Source: Fervidibacillus halotolerans
GTDB taxonomy: Bacteria; Bacillota; Bacilli; Bacillales; Caldibacillaceae
Direction: 5' to 3'
Assembly: GCF_026547205.1 (NCBI RefSeq)
Contig: NZ_CP106877.1
Span: 636,001-700,000 of the forward strand
Length of the DNA: 64,000 bases
A program made the translations under genes and the position numbers. The notes below the pieces were generated by a model. It did not search any database and had not been told where the DNA came from. It saw only the letters and a program-made list of their open reading frames with translations. The first letter of the stretch is position 1; the number at the start of each line of letters is the position of its first letter. This document shows, piece by piece, positions 52,199 through 61,570 of this stretch.

Positions 52199-53863
52199 TT
52201 AATTTGTATCATCATTTAACATCGGAATGTGTACACCTTTTTCTTTTGCTGTTTTGATCGCCAGTTCATATCCAGCATCAACATGTCTTGCAATACCCAT
52301 TCCTGGATCTGTTGTCAGAACCCGTTCCAACCGTTTTTCCGCCTCTTTCGTTCCATCGGCAACGACGACCATTCCGGCATGGATGGAATAGCCCATTCCG
52401 ACTCCACCACCGTGATGGACGCTTACCCAACTCGCACCGGATACGGCATTAATTAAGGCGTTTAATATCGGCCAATCTGCCACCGCATCGCTTCCGTCTT
52501 TCATCCCTTCCGTTTCCCGGTTAGGAGATGCAACGGAACCCGAGTCTAAGTGGTCTCGACCGATGACAATCGGTGCTTTTATTTCACCGGAAGCTACTAA
52601 ATCGTTAATGATTTTTCCGAATTTTGCCCGTTCCCCATAACCGAGCCAACAAATCCGTGCAGGTAATCCTTGAAATTGAATTTTTTCTCTTGCCATCCGA
52701 ATCCATTTCGTTAAGTGTTCGTTGTCGTGAAATTCCCGTAAAATGACTTCATCGGTTTTATAAATATCCTCTGGGTCTCCGGATAAGGCTACCCAACGGA
52801 AGGGACCTTTCCCTTCACAAAACTGTGGGCGGATAAAAGCAGGGACAAATCCAGGAAACTGAAAGGCATTTTCTACTCCTTCATCCTTTGCCACTTGTCG
52901 GATATTGTTTCCGTAATCGAATGTAACTGCACCTTTTTCTTGCATTGTAAGCATTGCTTGTACGTGGGTTGCGATGCTTTTTTTCGCCAGTTTCACATAT
53001 TTTTCTGGATTTTCTCTTCTTAGTTCTTTTGCTTCTTCAATGGAATATCCACTGGGAATATAACCATTTAAAGGATCATGGGCAGAGGTTTGGTCCGTTA
53101 AGACATCTGGAATAAAGCCTTGTTTAATCATTTCCGGTAATATGTCCGCCGCATTTCCTAATAGACCGATGGATAAGGGCTGCCCTTTTGCTGCTGCGTC
53201 CTTTGCCATTTCGATCGCCTTGGACAAACGATCTGTATAAGTATCCAAATATTTCGTTTTCAATCTCCGTTCGATTCGCACAGGATCCACTTCGATTACA
53301 ATGGCAACCCCATCATTCATCGTAACAGCGAGGGGTTGAGCTCCACCCATTCCTCCGAGACCAGCAGTAACGGTAATTTTTTCCTTTAATGATCCGTGAA
53401 AATGTTGCCTAGCCAGCTCTGCAAAGGTTTCATAGGTACCTTGAACGATTCCTTGGCTTCCGATGTAAATCCAGCTTCCGGCTGTCATTTGTCCGTACAT
53501 CATGAGTCCTTTTTTATCCAACTCATGGAAATGTTCCCATGTTGCCCAAGCAGGGACGAGATTGGAATTGGCAATTAATACCCTTGGTGCATCTGTATGG
53601 GTCCGAAAAACAGCTACCGGCTTACCTGATTGAATGAGCAATGTTTCGTCGTTTTCTAAGTTTTTCAACTCTCGAACGATTGCTTCATACGCTTTCCAAT
53701 TGCGAGCAGCCTTTCCAATTCCCCCATAGACAATAAGTTCTTCCGGTTTTTCTGCAACTTCTGGATTTAAGTTGTTGTTGAGCATACGTAAAGCTGCTTC
53801 TTGAATCCAACCTTTTGTATGCAGTTTCTTCCCTCTAAATTGTTCTACGGTCGGTAACGTCAT
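52199..53863 (-). CDS. hutU: urocanate hydratase
   Basis: Second step of histidine degradation: urocanate to imidazolonepropionate, with NAD as a bound electrophile. The 554-residue sequence is full length and carries [20 protein letters not shown] near residue 170, the region for NAD binding, and [19 protein letters not shown] with the conserved C-terminal residues. The active-site Cys is found in [21 protein letters not shown] precedes the ATG. It lies between hutG and hutI. Confidence 0.97.
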   Translation of the reverse strand: MTLPTVEQFRGKKLHTKGWIQEAALRMLNNNLNPEVAEKPEELIVYGGIGKAARNWKAYEAIVRELKNLENDETLLIQSGKPVAVFRTHTDAPRVLIANSNLVPAWATWEHFHELDKKGLMMYGQMTAGSWIYIGSQGIVQGTYETFAELARQHFHGSLKEKITVTAGLGGMGGAQPLAVTMNDGVAIVIEVDPVRIERRLKTKYLDTYTDRLSKAIEMAKDAAAKGQPLSIGLLGNAADILPEMIKQGFIPDVLTDQTSAHDPLNGYIPSGYSIEEAKELRRENPEKYVKLAKKSIATHVQAMLTMQEKGAVTFDYGNNIRQVAKDEGVENAFQFPGFVPAFIRPQFCEGKGPFRWVALSGDPEDIYKTDEVILREFHDNEHLTKWIRMAREKIQFQGLPARICWLGYGERAKFGKIINDLVASGEIKAPIVIGRDHLDSGSVASPNRETEGMKDGSDAVADWPILNALINAVSGASWVSVHHGGGVGMGYSIHAGMVVVADGTKEAEKRLERVLTTDPGMGIARHVDAGYELAIKTAKEKGVHIPMLNDDTN

Positions 53864-54073
53864 TTTAAAAAACCCCTTTCATTCTTCATTCGTTTGCTAC
53901 TACTCGTATAGAATCCATGAAAGACTAGATTGGTACCCATATGTTTTTATTTTCAACACGTATGGGATTGACGAACGGTTTGGTTTTTACGATTTGAAAA
54001 ACATAAAACCTATAAAGGATATTTATGAATTTTTCCATTTGTTCCCCCTTTTCCCGATGTGACGTTTAAACCA

Positions 54074-55021
54074 TTACGTACTACGGTTATGAATGAAATC
54101 CGCAATCAGTAAAGATGCGAGTTTTGCCGTTTTTCCGCTTTCATCAGTTACCGGATTAACTTCAGATATGTCAAAGCTAAGTAGGTTTGGTAAACGGGCA
54201 ATCATTCGAAGCAATTTTCGAACAGTTTTCGGGTGTAAACCAAAGGGAGAAGGTGCACTAACACCAGGTGCATAAGAACTATCGATGGCATCAAAACATA
54301 AAGTTAAAAAAACATAATCGTGTCGATTGGCAAATTGTTGGATTTTTTCAAATGTCACATCGAAATGATCGACTTCTTCTTCTAATAAATATTTACAGTT
54401 ATATTTTTCAGCAGTTTGAAATAGTTTTTCCGTATTTCCAAATCGTTGAATACCGAGAACAAAATAATCTACTTTCCCATCCTCCTCAAGGATTTGTCGA
54501 AACATTGTGCCTGAGGACGGTTTTTTACCTTCTCGAAGGTCAAAATGGGCGTCGATATTGATAATTCCAATAGTTGGTGCATCACCTAAGAAGGACCTGA
54601 CCCCTAAATAATGTCCGTAAGCGGTTTCATGTCCGCCACCAAGTATAAGTGGAAACACATCCCGTTGGAGTAAATGTTGAATCGTTTTTCCTAATTCGTG
54701 CTGAGCAGCTTCCAAACGATCCTTTTCACACGCAATATTTCCAAGATCAAAAAGGGATAGGGGAGTATTTGGAACTGGAATTTGAGCGAAAAATTTGCGG
54801 ATTTCATCGGGTGCCTGCTTTGCACCTACTCGTCCTTGATTTCGACGAACGCCTTCGTCACTTTCAAAACCGAGAATACCGATTTTCGTTTTCCCATCCC
54901 TTTCTTGAGGTGGGAATTGTTCCAATGAAAAGCATTGAACCATTTGAAAATAGCGCCAATAAGGTGGACTTTCTCCATCAAGTCGTCCCGTCCATAAGCT
55001 TTTATTCGGTGGTCGATATAT
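54074..55021 (-). CDS. hutG: formimidoylglutamase, apparently starting at ATA
   Basis: Last step of the pathway: N-formimidoyl-L-glutamate to glutamate and formamide. The ureohydrolase fold has its Mn ligands in GGGHETAYGH, NIDAHFDLR and FDAIDSSYAPG. The first canonical start, ATG 54943, would drop 26 conserved residues. Upstream in the same frame is YRPPNKSLWTGRLDGESPPY, the usual N-terminus of Bacillus HutG, beginning at ATA (55021-55019) with GAGGTG 7 bases before it. So the start is either ATA or a lost ATG. With the longer form the protein is 315 residues, the normal length. Confidence 0.88.
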   Translation of the reverse strand: MYRPPNKSLWTGRLDGESPPYWRYFQMVQCFSLEQFPPQERDGKTKIGILGFESDEGVRRNQGRVGAKQAPDEIRKFFAQIPVPNTPLSLFDLGNIACEKDRLEAAQHELGKTIQHLLQRDVFPLILGGGHETAYGHYLGVRSFLGDAPTIGIINIDAHFDLREGKKPSSGTMFRQILEEDGKVDYFVLGIQRFGNTEKLFQTAEKYNCKYLLEEEVDHFDVTFEKIQQFANRHDYVFLTLCFDAIDSSYAPGVSAPSPFGLHPKTVRKLLRMIARLPNLLSFDISEVNPVTDESGKTAKLASLLIADFIHNRST

Positions 55022-55068
55022 GACGATTCACCTCTCAAAAAATCTTAATATATTCAACTTTTAAAAAT

Positions 55069-55098
55069 ATTATAGTTTATATATGATAGAAATACCAA
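55069..55098 (-). promoter_or_regulatory. hut operon promoter
   Basis: Minus strand TTGGTA (55098-55093), 18-base spacer and TATAAT (55074-55069), about 50 bases upstream of the HutG frame. Confidence 0.65.
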
Positions 55099-55117
55099 TA
55101 TCCTTTGCCAATGGATT

Positions 55118-55134
55118 TATAGATAAAAGCTATA
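55118..55134 (-). promoter_or_regulatory. LysR-type regulator box of the hut promoter
   Basis: TATAG-N7-CTATA (55118-55134) is a perfect inverted repeat containing T-N11-A. It is centred about 64 bases upstream of the expected hut transcription start, the standard LysR activation-site position. Confidence 0.6.
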
Positions 55135-55316
55135 AATTTACATCGATTTGACTATTGTTTCATTTTTATCAAATAGGTTTAACAATAAGTACTTAATTAT
55201 ATTGATGTTAACGAATGAAACTGTAAGTGCCCTATGTATATTCAAAACACCACCACTTTTGACTATAAGTGTACGGAATTGGTCGATGTCACAATCTCAA
55301 AGGAAGGAGAAATGAG

Positions 55317-56204
55317 ATGGAAATTAGATATTTAAACTATTTTGTCGTAGTAGCAGAAAAAAGAAGTTTTACGAAGGCTGCAGAGCAATTACATATTTCT
55401 CAACCTTCTTTAAGTAGTGCAATAAAAAATATGGAGAAGTCTCTCGATTTGAAACTCATTGAACGATCAACGAAGGAATTTCGGTTAACAGAGGAGGGAG
55501 AGTTATTATATCAAGAAGCAAAGAAACTGATTCGGCATCACGAAAATGTTTTAAATGAACTGGAAAATGTAAAAAAAAGCGGAGTAGGCGAATTTTCGAT
55601 CGGATTAATCGAAAGTTCTATGCTATGGTTACCGGATCTTTTAAATCAATTTAAGGAAAATTTTCCTCACGTAAAAGTAAAATTATTAGAAGTTCTTAGT
55701 TTGGAAGAGGTAGAAGAGGCGTTATGGAATTATGAGATCCATTTGGCCATTACGAACCAGTTTATCCATCGGGAGGAGATTGAAACTGCTCCCGTTTATC
55801 GGGAAAGGCTCGTCGCGTTATTCCCTCCGCAACATCCCCTGACAGAAAAACCGTATATTCATTTATCGGATTTGGCGGAGGAGCCCTTTATCGTTAGTCG
55901 TGAAGGCTTTCAAACACGGGAAGATATTTTAAAGGCTTTCCGTGAAGTTGGGATTGTACCGAATATCCAATTTGAAATCGAACGTTTTGAAACCGCGACA
56001 CGACTTGTTGAAGAAAACTTAGGGGTTACAATGATCCCAGAAAACTATGTGAAATATGCGAAAAGTTTATCAGCAAATGCAAGACCAATTCAAGATTTTC
56101 CGTTGCTCCGTACCGTATATTTAGCCTTTGAAAAAAACAGGTATTTACCTCCGACTGCTTCAGGTTTTATCGATTTAGTGAAAAATTATTTTGAAAAAGA
56201 TTAG
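55317..56204 (+). CDS. LysR family transcriptional regulator, probable hut activator
   Basis: The 295-residue protein starts at the ATG after AAGGAAGGAGAAATG; an upstream in-frame extension to 55269 lacks a site. Residues 1-60 are the LysR HTH (NYFVVVAEKRSFTKAAEQLH, SQPSLSSAIKNMEKSL). Residues 90-290 are the periplasmic-binding-like effector domain. It is divergent from hutG, with a LysR box at the hut promoter. This contrasts with B. subtilis, where HutP controls hut by antitermination. Its inducer is probably urocanate or histidine (inference). Confidence 0.85.
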   Translation: MEIRYLNYFVVVAEKRSFTKAAEQLHISQPSLSSAIKNMEKSLDLKLIERSTKEFRLTEEGELLYQEAKKLIRHHENVLNELENVKKSGVGEFSIGLIESSMLWLPDLLNQFKENFPHVKVKLLEVLSLEEVEEALWNYEIHLAITNQFIHREEIETAPVYRERLVALFPPQHPLTEKPYIHLSDLAEEPFIVSREGFQTREDILKAFREVGIVPNIQFEIERFETATRLVEENLGVTMIPENYVKYAKSLSANARPIQDFPLLRTVYLAFEKNRYLPPTASGFIDLVKNYFEKD

Positions 56205-56707
56205 AGGAAAGGATTTTTTCCATTGTCTGGAGTTCGCATATGAAATGTTACAGTTTCAATCGATTCATAATGAAATTAACAAACGGGAAAAAGATTTTTA
56301 ATGGGAAGGGTGAACGAGAAAAATCGTACCCTTTTTTATTTTTGTAATGTTCTTGGATTCAAAAGAGATGGAAAACATTTGGAGGATTCATCCTTTACAG
56401 TTGTTACAACGAGGGAAAGGTTCGGTTCGCAAAAAATATATAGCTACGTTTTATTCCCTTTTTTGTAAACTTAACTTAACGTAATAAACTTTACAAAAAA
56501 TAGAGAATATTACATAAATTACATAGGTACTTTGTCCTGTTTTTTAATAAAAGTGTTAAATCGACTCGACATGCGTTGATATAATTTGCAAAAATCAGTA
56601 CGATAAAGTTGGGTTTATTCGCTGGGATTTGTCGATTTATCGGTTCTTAATGAAGATTTAGACGATTGATGCTACAAATCCTTTAATTGAAAAATGGAGG
56701 AGTTTCC
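56205..56707 (+). other. intergenic region between lysR and the CAP-domain gene
   Basis: It holds the lysR terminator at 56306 and then about 360 AT-rich bases. These contain no gene, repeat or RNA I could recognise. Confidence 0.4.
56306..56342 (+). terminator. terminator of the lysR gene
   Basis: AAGGGT with inner ACGA (56306-56316) pairs with TCGT/ACCCTT (56324-56333), followed by TTTTATTTTT. Confidence 0.8.
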
Positions 56708-57580
56708 ATGCGTACGAATAGGAGAAAGTTTTTAATCATATTCGGAATCGGTCTTTTCGGATTAATTCTTTTAATTAATTTTCAAGGTGTGAAATTATTT
56801 GAAGGGACCTATGCATCTACCAATATTGTTGAAACAAACGGAGAAAATGGATCGAATCGGGAAGATTATGAAATTCATGTTCATGCAACGAAGCCAGAAA
56901 GACTCGATTACCTTGAATTTTCATCGGAAACCTTTTTCGGGTCCAATTCGAAAAAGGATGAGGTAAAAGAAAAAGAGGAAAAGGATAAAAAAGTAGTAGA
57001 AAACGATAAAAACGGTGATGAAAAAGTTGAAGAAAAAAAGAAGGAGGATATCGTTGAGCCCCAGAAAAAAATAGAAATAAAGGAAGATGAGAAAACGGCT
57101 CAAAAACAACCAACAGAAAAGAAAAATTCAAGTGAAAGTGAGACGAAACAAAAGGAAGAGAAAGTAGAAAAACAAAAAACAACATCCGATCTATCTTATG
57201 AATTAAACGAATTTGAACGTGAAGTCGTTAGACTAACAAATGTGGAAAGGGATAAACAAGGGTTGTCGAACTTGCAAGTGGATCCTTCTTTAAGCTATGT
57301 AGCCAAGAAAAAGTCGGAGGATATGGTGAATAATAAGTACTTTTCTCACACGAGTCCCGTTTACGGATCATTTTTTGATCTACTAGACCATTTTGGAATC
57401 GATTATACATATGCAGGTGAAAACCTGGCCTACGGATTTCCAACACCGGAACAAGTCGTATCTGCTTGGATGAATAGTGAAGGGCACCGGAAAAATATTT
57501 TGAACCCTAAGTATACTCATATTGGCATCGGTTATGTTTCAACAGGGCATTATTGGACGATGCATCTCATTCGTAAATAA
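56708..57580 (+). CDS. CAP/SCP-domain extracellular protein (YkwD-like)
   Basis: The 290-residue protein has an N-terminal basic stretch and hydrophobic signal/anchor (residues 9-28, FLIIFGIGLFGLILLINFQG). A Lys/Glu-rich low-complexity linker (residues about 75-150, KEKEEKDKKVVENDKNGDE) follows. The C-terminal CAP domain (165-290) has the conserved His/Glu residues in YFSHTSPVYGSFF, AGENLAYGFPTPEQVVSAWMNSEGHRKNIL (split here for length: GENLAYG and SEGHRKNIL), and HIGIGY. Bacillus YkwD-type proteins are secreted or wall-associated. AATGGAGGAG precedes ATG 56708; the upstream start at 56687 is unsupported. Molecular role not established. Confidence 0.88.
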   Translation: MRTNRRKFLIIFGIGLFGLILLINFQGVKLFEGTYASTNIVETNGENGSNREDYEIHVHATKPERLDYLEFSSETFFGSNSKKDEVKEKEEKDKKVVENDKNGDEKVEEKKKEDIVEPQKKIEIKEDEKTAQKQPTEKKNSSESETKQKEEKVEKQKTTSDLSYELNEFEREVVRLTNVERDKQGLSNLQVDPSLSYVAKKKSEDMVNNKYFSHTSPVYGSFFDLLDHFGIDYTYAGENLAYGFPTPEQVVSAWMNSEGHRKNILNPKYTHIGIGYVSTGHYWTMHLIRK

Positions 57581-57739
57581 AGGGAAAGAAAGGGGGACAT
57601 CTATTTACCCTTAAGGTGGTTGAACATTTCTTTTCGTTAAATAGCACTGAAAACCTATGGATTTCATGCTATGATAAAAATATCGTAGAACCAATGATCT
57701 TCCCAGAATCCGTTCATTTTTTTAAGGAGGTTATTTGTA

Positions 57740-57889
57740 ATGAAAATATTGCAGACGTTACTCGTTATTGTCGCTGCCCTTTTTTTAATCAAATTGATGT
57801 TAAAATTATTGTTCGGAATTATCTCCGTAATTGTCAATCTTATCATTGTCATTGGGGTAATTTACTTTATTTGGAAAATTTTCTCTTGA
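57740..57889 (+). CDS. small hydrophobic membrane protein, 49 aa
   Basis: AAGGAGG lies 9 bases before the ATG and a terminator follows 3 bases after the stop. The product (MKILQTLLVIVAALFLIKLM, LKLLFGIISVIVNLIIVIGV, IYFIWKIFS) is two hydrophobic helices with few charges, so a membrane peptide. It overlaps a longer spurious frame. Unknown function; could be a toxin-like or stress membrane peptide, or a housekeeping small protein. No antitoxin RNA was recognised. Confidence 0.7.
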   Translation: MKILQTLLVIVAALFLIKLMLKLLFGIISVIVNLIIVIGVIYFIWKIFS

Positions 57890-57891
57890 AT

Positions 57892-57919
57892 CCGGGGAAG
57901 TGACAGCCTCGGTTTTTTT
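57892..57919 (+). terminator. terminator after the small membrane protein
   Basis: CCGGGG (57892-57897) pairs with CCTCGG (57907-57912, one G-T), followed by TTTTTTT. Confidence 0.8.
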
Positions 57920-58098
57920 ATAAGCTTTCATTGGGAGAGTTTTCCTTTTTAATGAAAAAAGAATCTAGTACAACTGGAATTTCATCGATTAATAATTCGT
58001 TTCAATTTGATGTGTAGTAGGGATATTTTTCTTCGTCAAAAAAATAACGACAGACTTTTCATAATATTTTTAATTAACAAACTGATAAGGGGGATTAT

Positions 58099-58725
58099 AT
58101 GTTAGATAAAAATGGATTTGATCAATGGGCGGTGGAGTATGACTTAACTGTCCGAAAGAGTGAAGAAGGCAATTCCTATCCTTTTGCCGGGTATGAAAGG
58201 ATTTTACAAACGATTTACGAGAAAGCAATGGAAAAAAGAAATTCAAAAATATTGGATATCGGTTTTGGCACTGGACAACTTACAACACGACTTTATAAAA
58301 GTGGGCAGCGTATTTATGGGATTGATTTTTCTCGAAAGATGATTTCTATCGCGAAGGAAAAAATGCCTGAAGCACATCTAATCGAATGGGATTTGTCGAT
58401 GGGATTACCAGATGTCGTTAAAGAACATCGGTATGATACGATTATTAGTACGTACACATTACATCATTTTACCGACGAAAAAAAGATCTCCCTTTTAAAA
58501 GAATTCCTAAGCTTATTGACACCAGATGGAAAAATCCTAATTGGAGATATTGCCTTTAAAAGTCGCAAACAGTTGGAAATGTGTCGAATGAATCATATCG
58601 CCCACTGGGATGATGAAGAATATTATTTCGTGATCGATGAGCTGAAACCGGCCTTTAACACAATGGGCAATTTTGAATTCATCCCAATCTCCTATTGTGG
58701 TGGGGTACTTGTAATAAGTAAATAA
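58099..58725 (+). CDS. class I SAM-dependent methyltransferase
   Basis: The 208-residue protein has the Rossmann motif I ILDIGFGTGQLTTRLY, the acidic end of strand 2 in GIDFSRKMI, motif II-like DTIISTYTLHHF and motif III SLLTPDGKILIGDIAF. It is UbiE/YrrT-like and probably acts on a small molecule; the acceptor is not evident. AAGGGGGA precedes the ATG. Monocistronic between two intergenic regions. Confidence 0.85.
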   Translation: MLDKNGFDQWAVEYDLTVRKSEEGNSYPFAGYERILQTIYEKAMEKRNSKILDIGFGTGQLTTRLYKSGQRIYGIDFSRKMISIAKEKMPEAHLIEWDLSMGLPDVVKEHRYDTIISTYTLHHFTDEKKISLLKEFLSLLTPDGKILIGDIAFKSRKQLEMCRMNHIAHWDDEEYYFVIDELKPAFNTMGNFEFIPISYCGGVLVISK

Positions 58726-59298
58726 TGTGAAGATCGTACGCTGACGATGAAACCCATTGCATCTGGTTATAAGTGCTTGGATCATTTTAAAAATCGTATT
58801 CTTATTACCAATCATTTCATAACCATAAAAAAGGTGTCCACAAAGTCCAACATAGGAAATAATTGAAGTTCCATTGGGGAGACTCCTGCGGGGAAAGCAC
58901 GAGCCTCGAGACCCCGCGGACAAGGAAGCTCGAGCCGTGCCATTGGATGCCCGTCCATCGATGGAACGAATCGCTTCAAACCGATTTTGGATGAATGAAC
59001 AACCTAATCCGATTACTTTTCACTGAAAAAAGTTACGAAATTATTCACCAATACGATTTGACAAAGAACCTGATAAAAAGCCATCGTTTTCAACGGTTGA
59101 AATAACTTCTTCCTTGAAGACGATGGACGTTTGTTGTATGGCTTCCACTTTTCATCATTTTTGAGATGAACGATTGGAAGGATATCTCCGAGTTGTAGGA
59201 ACTTTATTTATTGGTGAATAATAGGAAAACATTTCTTTAAGTGAAAATCATCGATCTCTTCGTTCTTTTTCTCCTTCACCAATCTGTTCAAATAAAAA
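58726..59298. other. intergenic region containing a Bacillus-type repeat
   Basis: No gene recognised. The centre (58868-58967) holds a GC-rich imperfect palindromic repeat; the flanks are ordinary AT-rich DNA. Confidence 0.4.
58868..58967 (+). repeat. GC-rich intergenic repeat of Bacillus type, 100 bp
   Basis: The stretch contains GGAGACTCCTGCGGGG, CGAGACCCCGCGG and GAAGCTCGAG, words seen in a repetitive palindromic element common in Bacillus intergenic regions. It is bounded by GTTCCAT and its complement ATGGAAC, and its GC content is far above its surroundings. It could be a decayed MITE-like or REP-like element. Confidence 0.65.
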
Positions 59299-59805
59299 CT
59301 ACAATAAAACGGAAAGATTTTTCCATCCATAGACGAATGAATGTAGGCGTTGTTTTCCAATCATTGTAATTTCTTTTCCAATACGTACACCGCCGAGTGA
59401 TTCATAAAAATATTTCGATGGATTTTCCTCTAACACAAGGACAATCATCCCTTTAAATCCCATTTTCAGGAAATCTTTTGCAAGCATATTTACGAGTTCT
59501 TTACCAATCCCTCGTTTTTGGTATTGTTGTAAAAGATAAATGGCATATAATTCCCCGTCATATCCTTCATATTGTTCCAAACGCTTTTTTCCACCACTTA
59601 TAAAACCGATGATTTCTCCATCTTCCTCGGCGACATAAGTAATTTTTTCAGTAATGGCTTTTTCAATCACGGATTTTCGCTTTTCATAGGAAAGTTGACG
59701 TAAAAAATCCTCTGAAACGATTCCTTTATATGTTGTACGCCAACTGTCCACTTGAACTTTAGCAACTCCCATAGCGTCTTCAGGGAGTGCCTTCCGAATC
59801 TTCAA
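59299..59805 (-). CDS. GNAT family N-acetyltransferase
   Basis: The 168-residue enzyme shows the GNAT fold: IRKALPEDAMGVAKVQVDSW at the N-terminus, the acetyl-CoA loop Q-x2-G-x-G in LLQQYQKRGIGKELVNML, and the C-terminal NPSKYFYESLGGVRIG. It transfers acetyl from acetyl-CoA to an unknown amine. AAAAAGGAGTG precedes the ATG. Alone, with no operon partner. Confidence 0.9.
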   Translation of the reverse strand: MKIRKALPEDAMGVAKVQVDSWRTTYKGIVSEDFLRQLSYEKRKSVIEKAITEKITYVAEEDGEIIGFISGGKKRLEQYEGYDGELYAIYLLQQYQKRGIGKELVNMLAKDFLKMGFKGMIVLVLEENPSKYFYESLGGVRIGKEITMIGKQRLHSFVYGWKNLSVLL

Positions 59806-60166
59806 AAAATCACTCCTTTTTCAAGTCTTTTTATTGTAGTAACGGGACATATTTTAAGGGATTCGACAATAATATGAGGAATCCCTTTCTCATTCAAAAA
59901 ATAGGCAATCGATAAGGGAATGGAAAAATCTAGTCTCTACAAATATTGACATAGAAAGAAATTCATTCATACGGATGCAACCATTTCGAACATAGGCAAC
60001 TATACGGTTTCACCTATAAGGAATGGAAAGGAGGGACAAAGTTTAACATTCAGTAAAAAAATAAAACTGTTCATTTGTATAATCCAAGGGGGTTTTCTTA
60101 AGCATATTAAAATGCGCAGGCCCCGATTCAGACAACTCATAGATTTGACGTTCCAAACGAAATCAT
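59806..60166. other. intergenic region between GNAT and LacI genes
   Basis: A short inverted GCAT...ATGC lies near 60102-60115; nothing else was recognised. It should hold the GNAT promoter. Confidence 0.3.
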
Positions 60167-61198
60167 TCATTCGGTTTTTCCAAATCCCGGTGCTATGCCC
60201 GTTGATTCCCGTACAATTAATTTCGATGTGAGTAATAATTCTTGAATCGGTTCATTCGGATTTTCCATTCGCCAAAAAAGCATATCCACTGCCCGTTTCC
60301 CGTAAAGATTTAAATCGATATCGACCGTCGTCGTTTTCGGCGAAGATAATTGGGACAACTGTCCGTTATCATAACTGCAAACCGAGACGTCTTTCGGGAT
60401 TTCCATTCCTAATTGTTTTAATGCGGACAAAACGAAGAAACCGAAACCATCGTTCACACAAAACCATGCGGTCGGTTGATTTTTGAGACTTCGAACGTAA
60501 CCTGCAACTTTTTCTTCCTCTTCAATAGCATTTTGGAATATAAATTCTTCCCTCGGTTCAATTCCATATTCCTTTAAGGCAAGTAGGTATCCTTCGTACC
60601 GTTCTTCATAACTTGGCGAATAATCGATTTTCCCAACAAAGGCAATATCCCGATGACCAAGTTCGATTAAATGTTGAACGGCTAAATAAGCTCCGAAACG
60701 GTTATTCGTTAAAATTGCATCCGCTTCTAAATTTGGATGATGATGATCAACTAAAACGGTAGGAATCCCAGTGTCCAGCACTTTTTGAATATATTTATTA
60801 CTAATATGTGAAATGATTAATATTCCATCTACCTTTTTTTGTTCAATAAAAGGGGGGAGAATTAACTTTTCCTTCTGTTCTTTGTTGATCGATTGAATAT
60901 GAAGATATTTTCCCTTTGCAGCGACTTCCCTTTCAATACTTAAAAAAATCTCCCCAAAAAAGTTTTTTAATGAAAAGGCTACATCGGATGCAATTAACCC
61001 AATACTACCCGTTCTTTTAGGTTGGGGATTGGATTTTTGCTGACCGACATACGTATAACCCATTTCTTTAGCAGTTTTAATGACTAAGCGACGTGTTTCT
61101 TCACTAACCCCTTCTTTTCCACGAAGGGCCTGGGATACGGAATTTTTAGAAATATTCAGTTTATCCGCAATATCTTGCATCGTTACTTTCTTTGACAT
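60167..61198 (-). CDS. LacI family transcriptional regulator
   Basis: The 343-residue repressor has the LacI HTH/hinge (MSKKVTMQDIADKLNISKNS, VSQALRGKEGVSEETRR) and a periplasmic-binding-like effector domain (IGLIASDVAFSLKNFFGEIF to TTVDIDLNLYGKRAVDMLFW). ATG 61198 is preferred; a GTG at 61210 is in frame without a site. It is divergent from the GH130 gene and probably represses the downstream glycoside genes until a mannoside or similar sugar binds. Confidence 0.9.
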   Translation of the reverse strand: MSKKVTMQDIADKLNISKNSVSQALRGKEGVSEETRRLVIKTAKEMGYTYVGQQKSNPQPKRTGSIGLIASDVAFSLKNFFGEIFLSIEREVAAKGKYLHIQSINKEQKEKLILPPFIEQKKVDGILIISHISNKYIQKVLDTGIPTVLVDHHHPNLEADAILTNNRFGAYLAVQHLIELGHRDIAFVGKIDYSPSYEERYEGYLLALKEYGIEPREEFIFQNAIEEEEKVAGYVRSLKNQPTAWFCVNDGFGFFVLSALKQLGMEIPKDVSVCSYDNGQLSQLSSPKTTTVDIDLNLYGKRAVDMLFWRMENPNEPIQELLLTSKLIVRESTGIAPGFGKTE

Positions 61199-61396
61199 TA
61201 ACAACACCACGATTCAATCATTTTTATTTTGTAAAGTTATTTAAAAAACAAGGATGAAATATTTATTAAATTGTAAACTAAAAAGTAATGTAAATTAATG
61301 CAATAAATCACATTACAAATATATATTTTCTATAAATAACATATTATTAATTACAAAATAATTCAAGGAAAATAAGAAAAAAATAACAAAATAATA

Positions 61397-61425
61397 TTGA
61401 CTTATTTGTCACTTGGATTAATAAT
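61397..61425 (+). promoter_or_regulatory. candidate promoter of the GH130 gene
   Basis: TTGACT (61397-61402), 17 bases, AATAAT (61420-61425). Around it, half-sites TTGTAA and TTACAA recur (61240-61530), possible LacI contacts though no perfect operator is seen. Confidence 0.5.
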
Positions 61426-61570
61426 ATAGTTAGGATGACAAATTCATAATTACTACTTTCCGGAATGTAGTTTGTAACCTTACTAAATTAATTTTGTAAC
61501 GTGATTACTTCTATGTTACTTATTAAATTATAAGAAATACGCAAATTAAAATGGGATAGAGGGATGACTT

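Noticed and set aside
57616-57903. 95-codon plus frame around the small membrane gene
   Set aside because: The other frame has AAGGAGG-ATG and a natural hydrophobic product; this one has neither.
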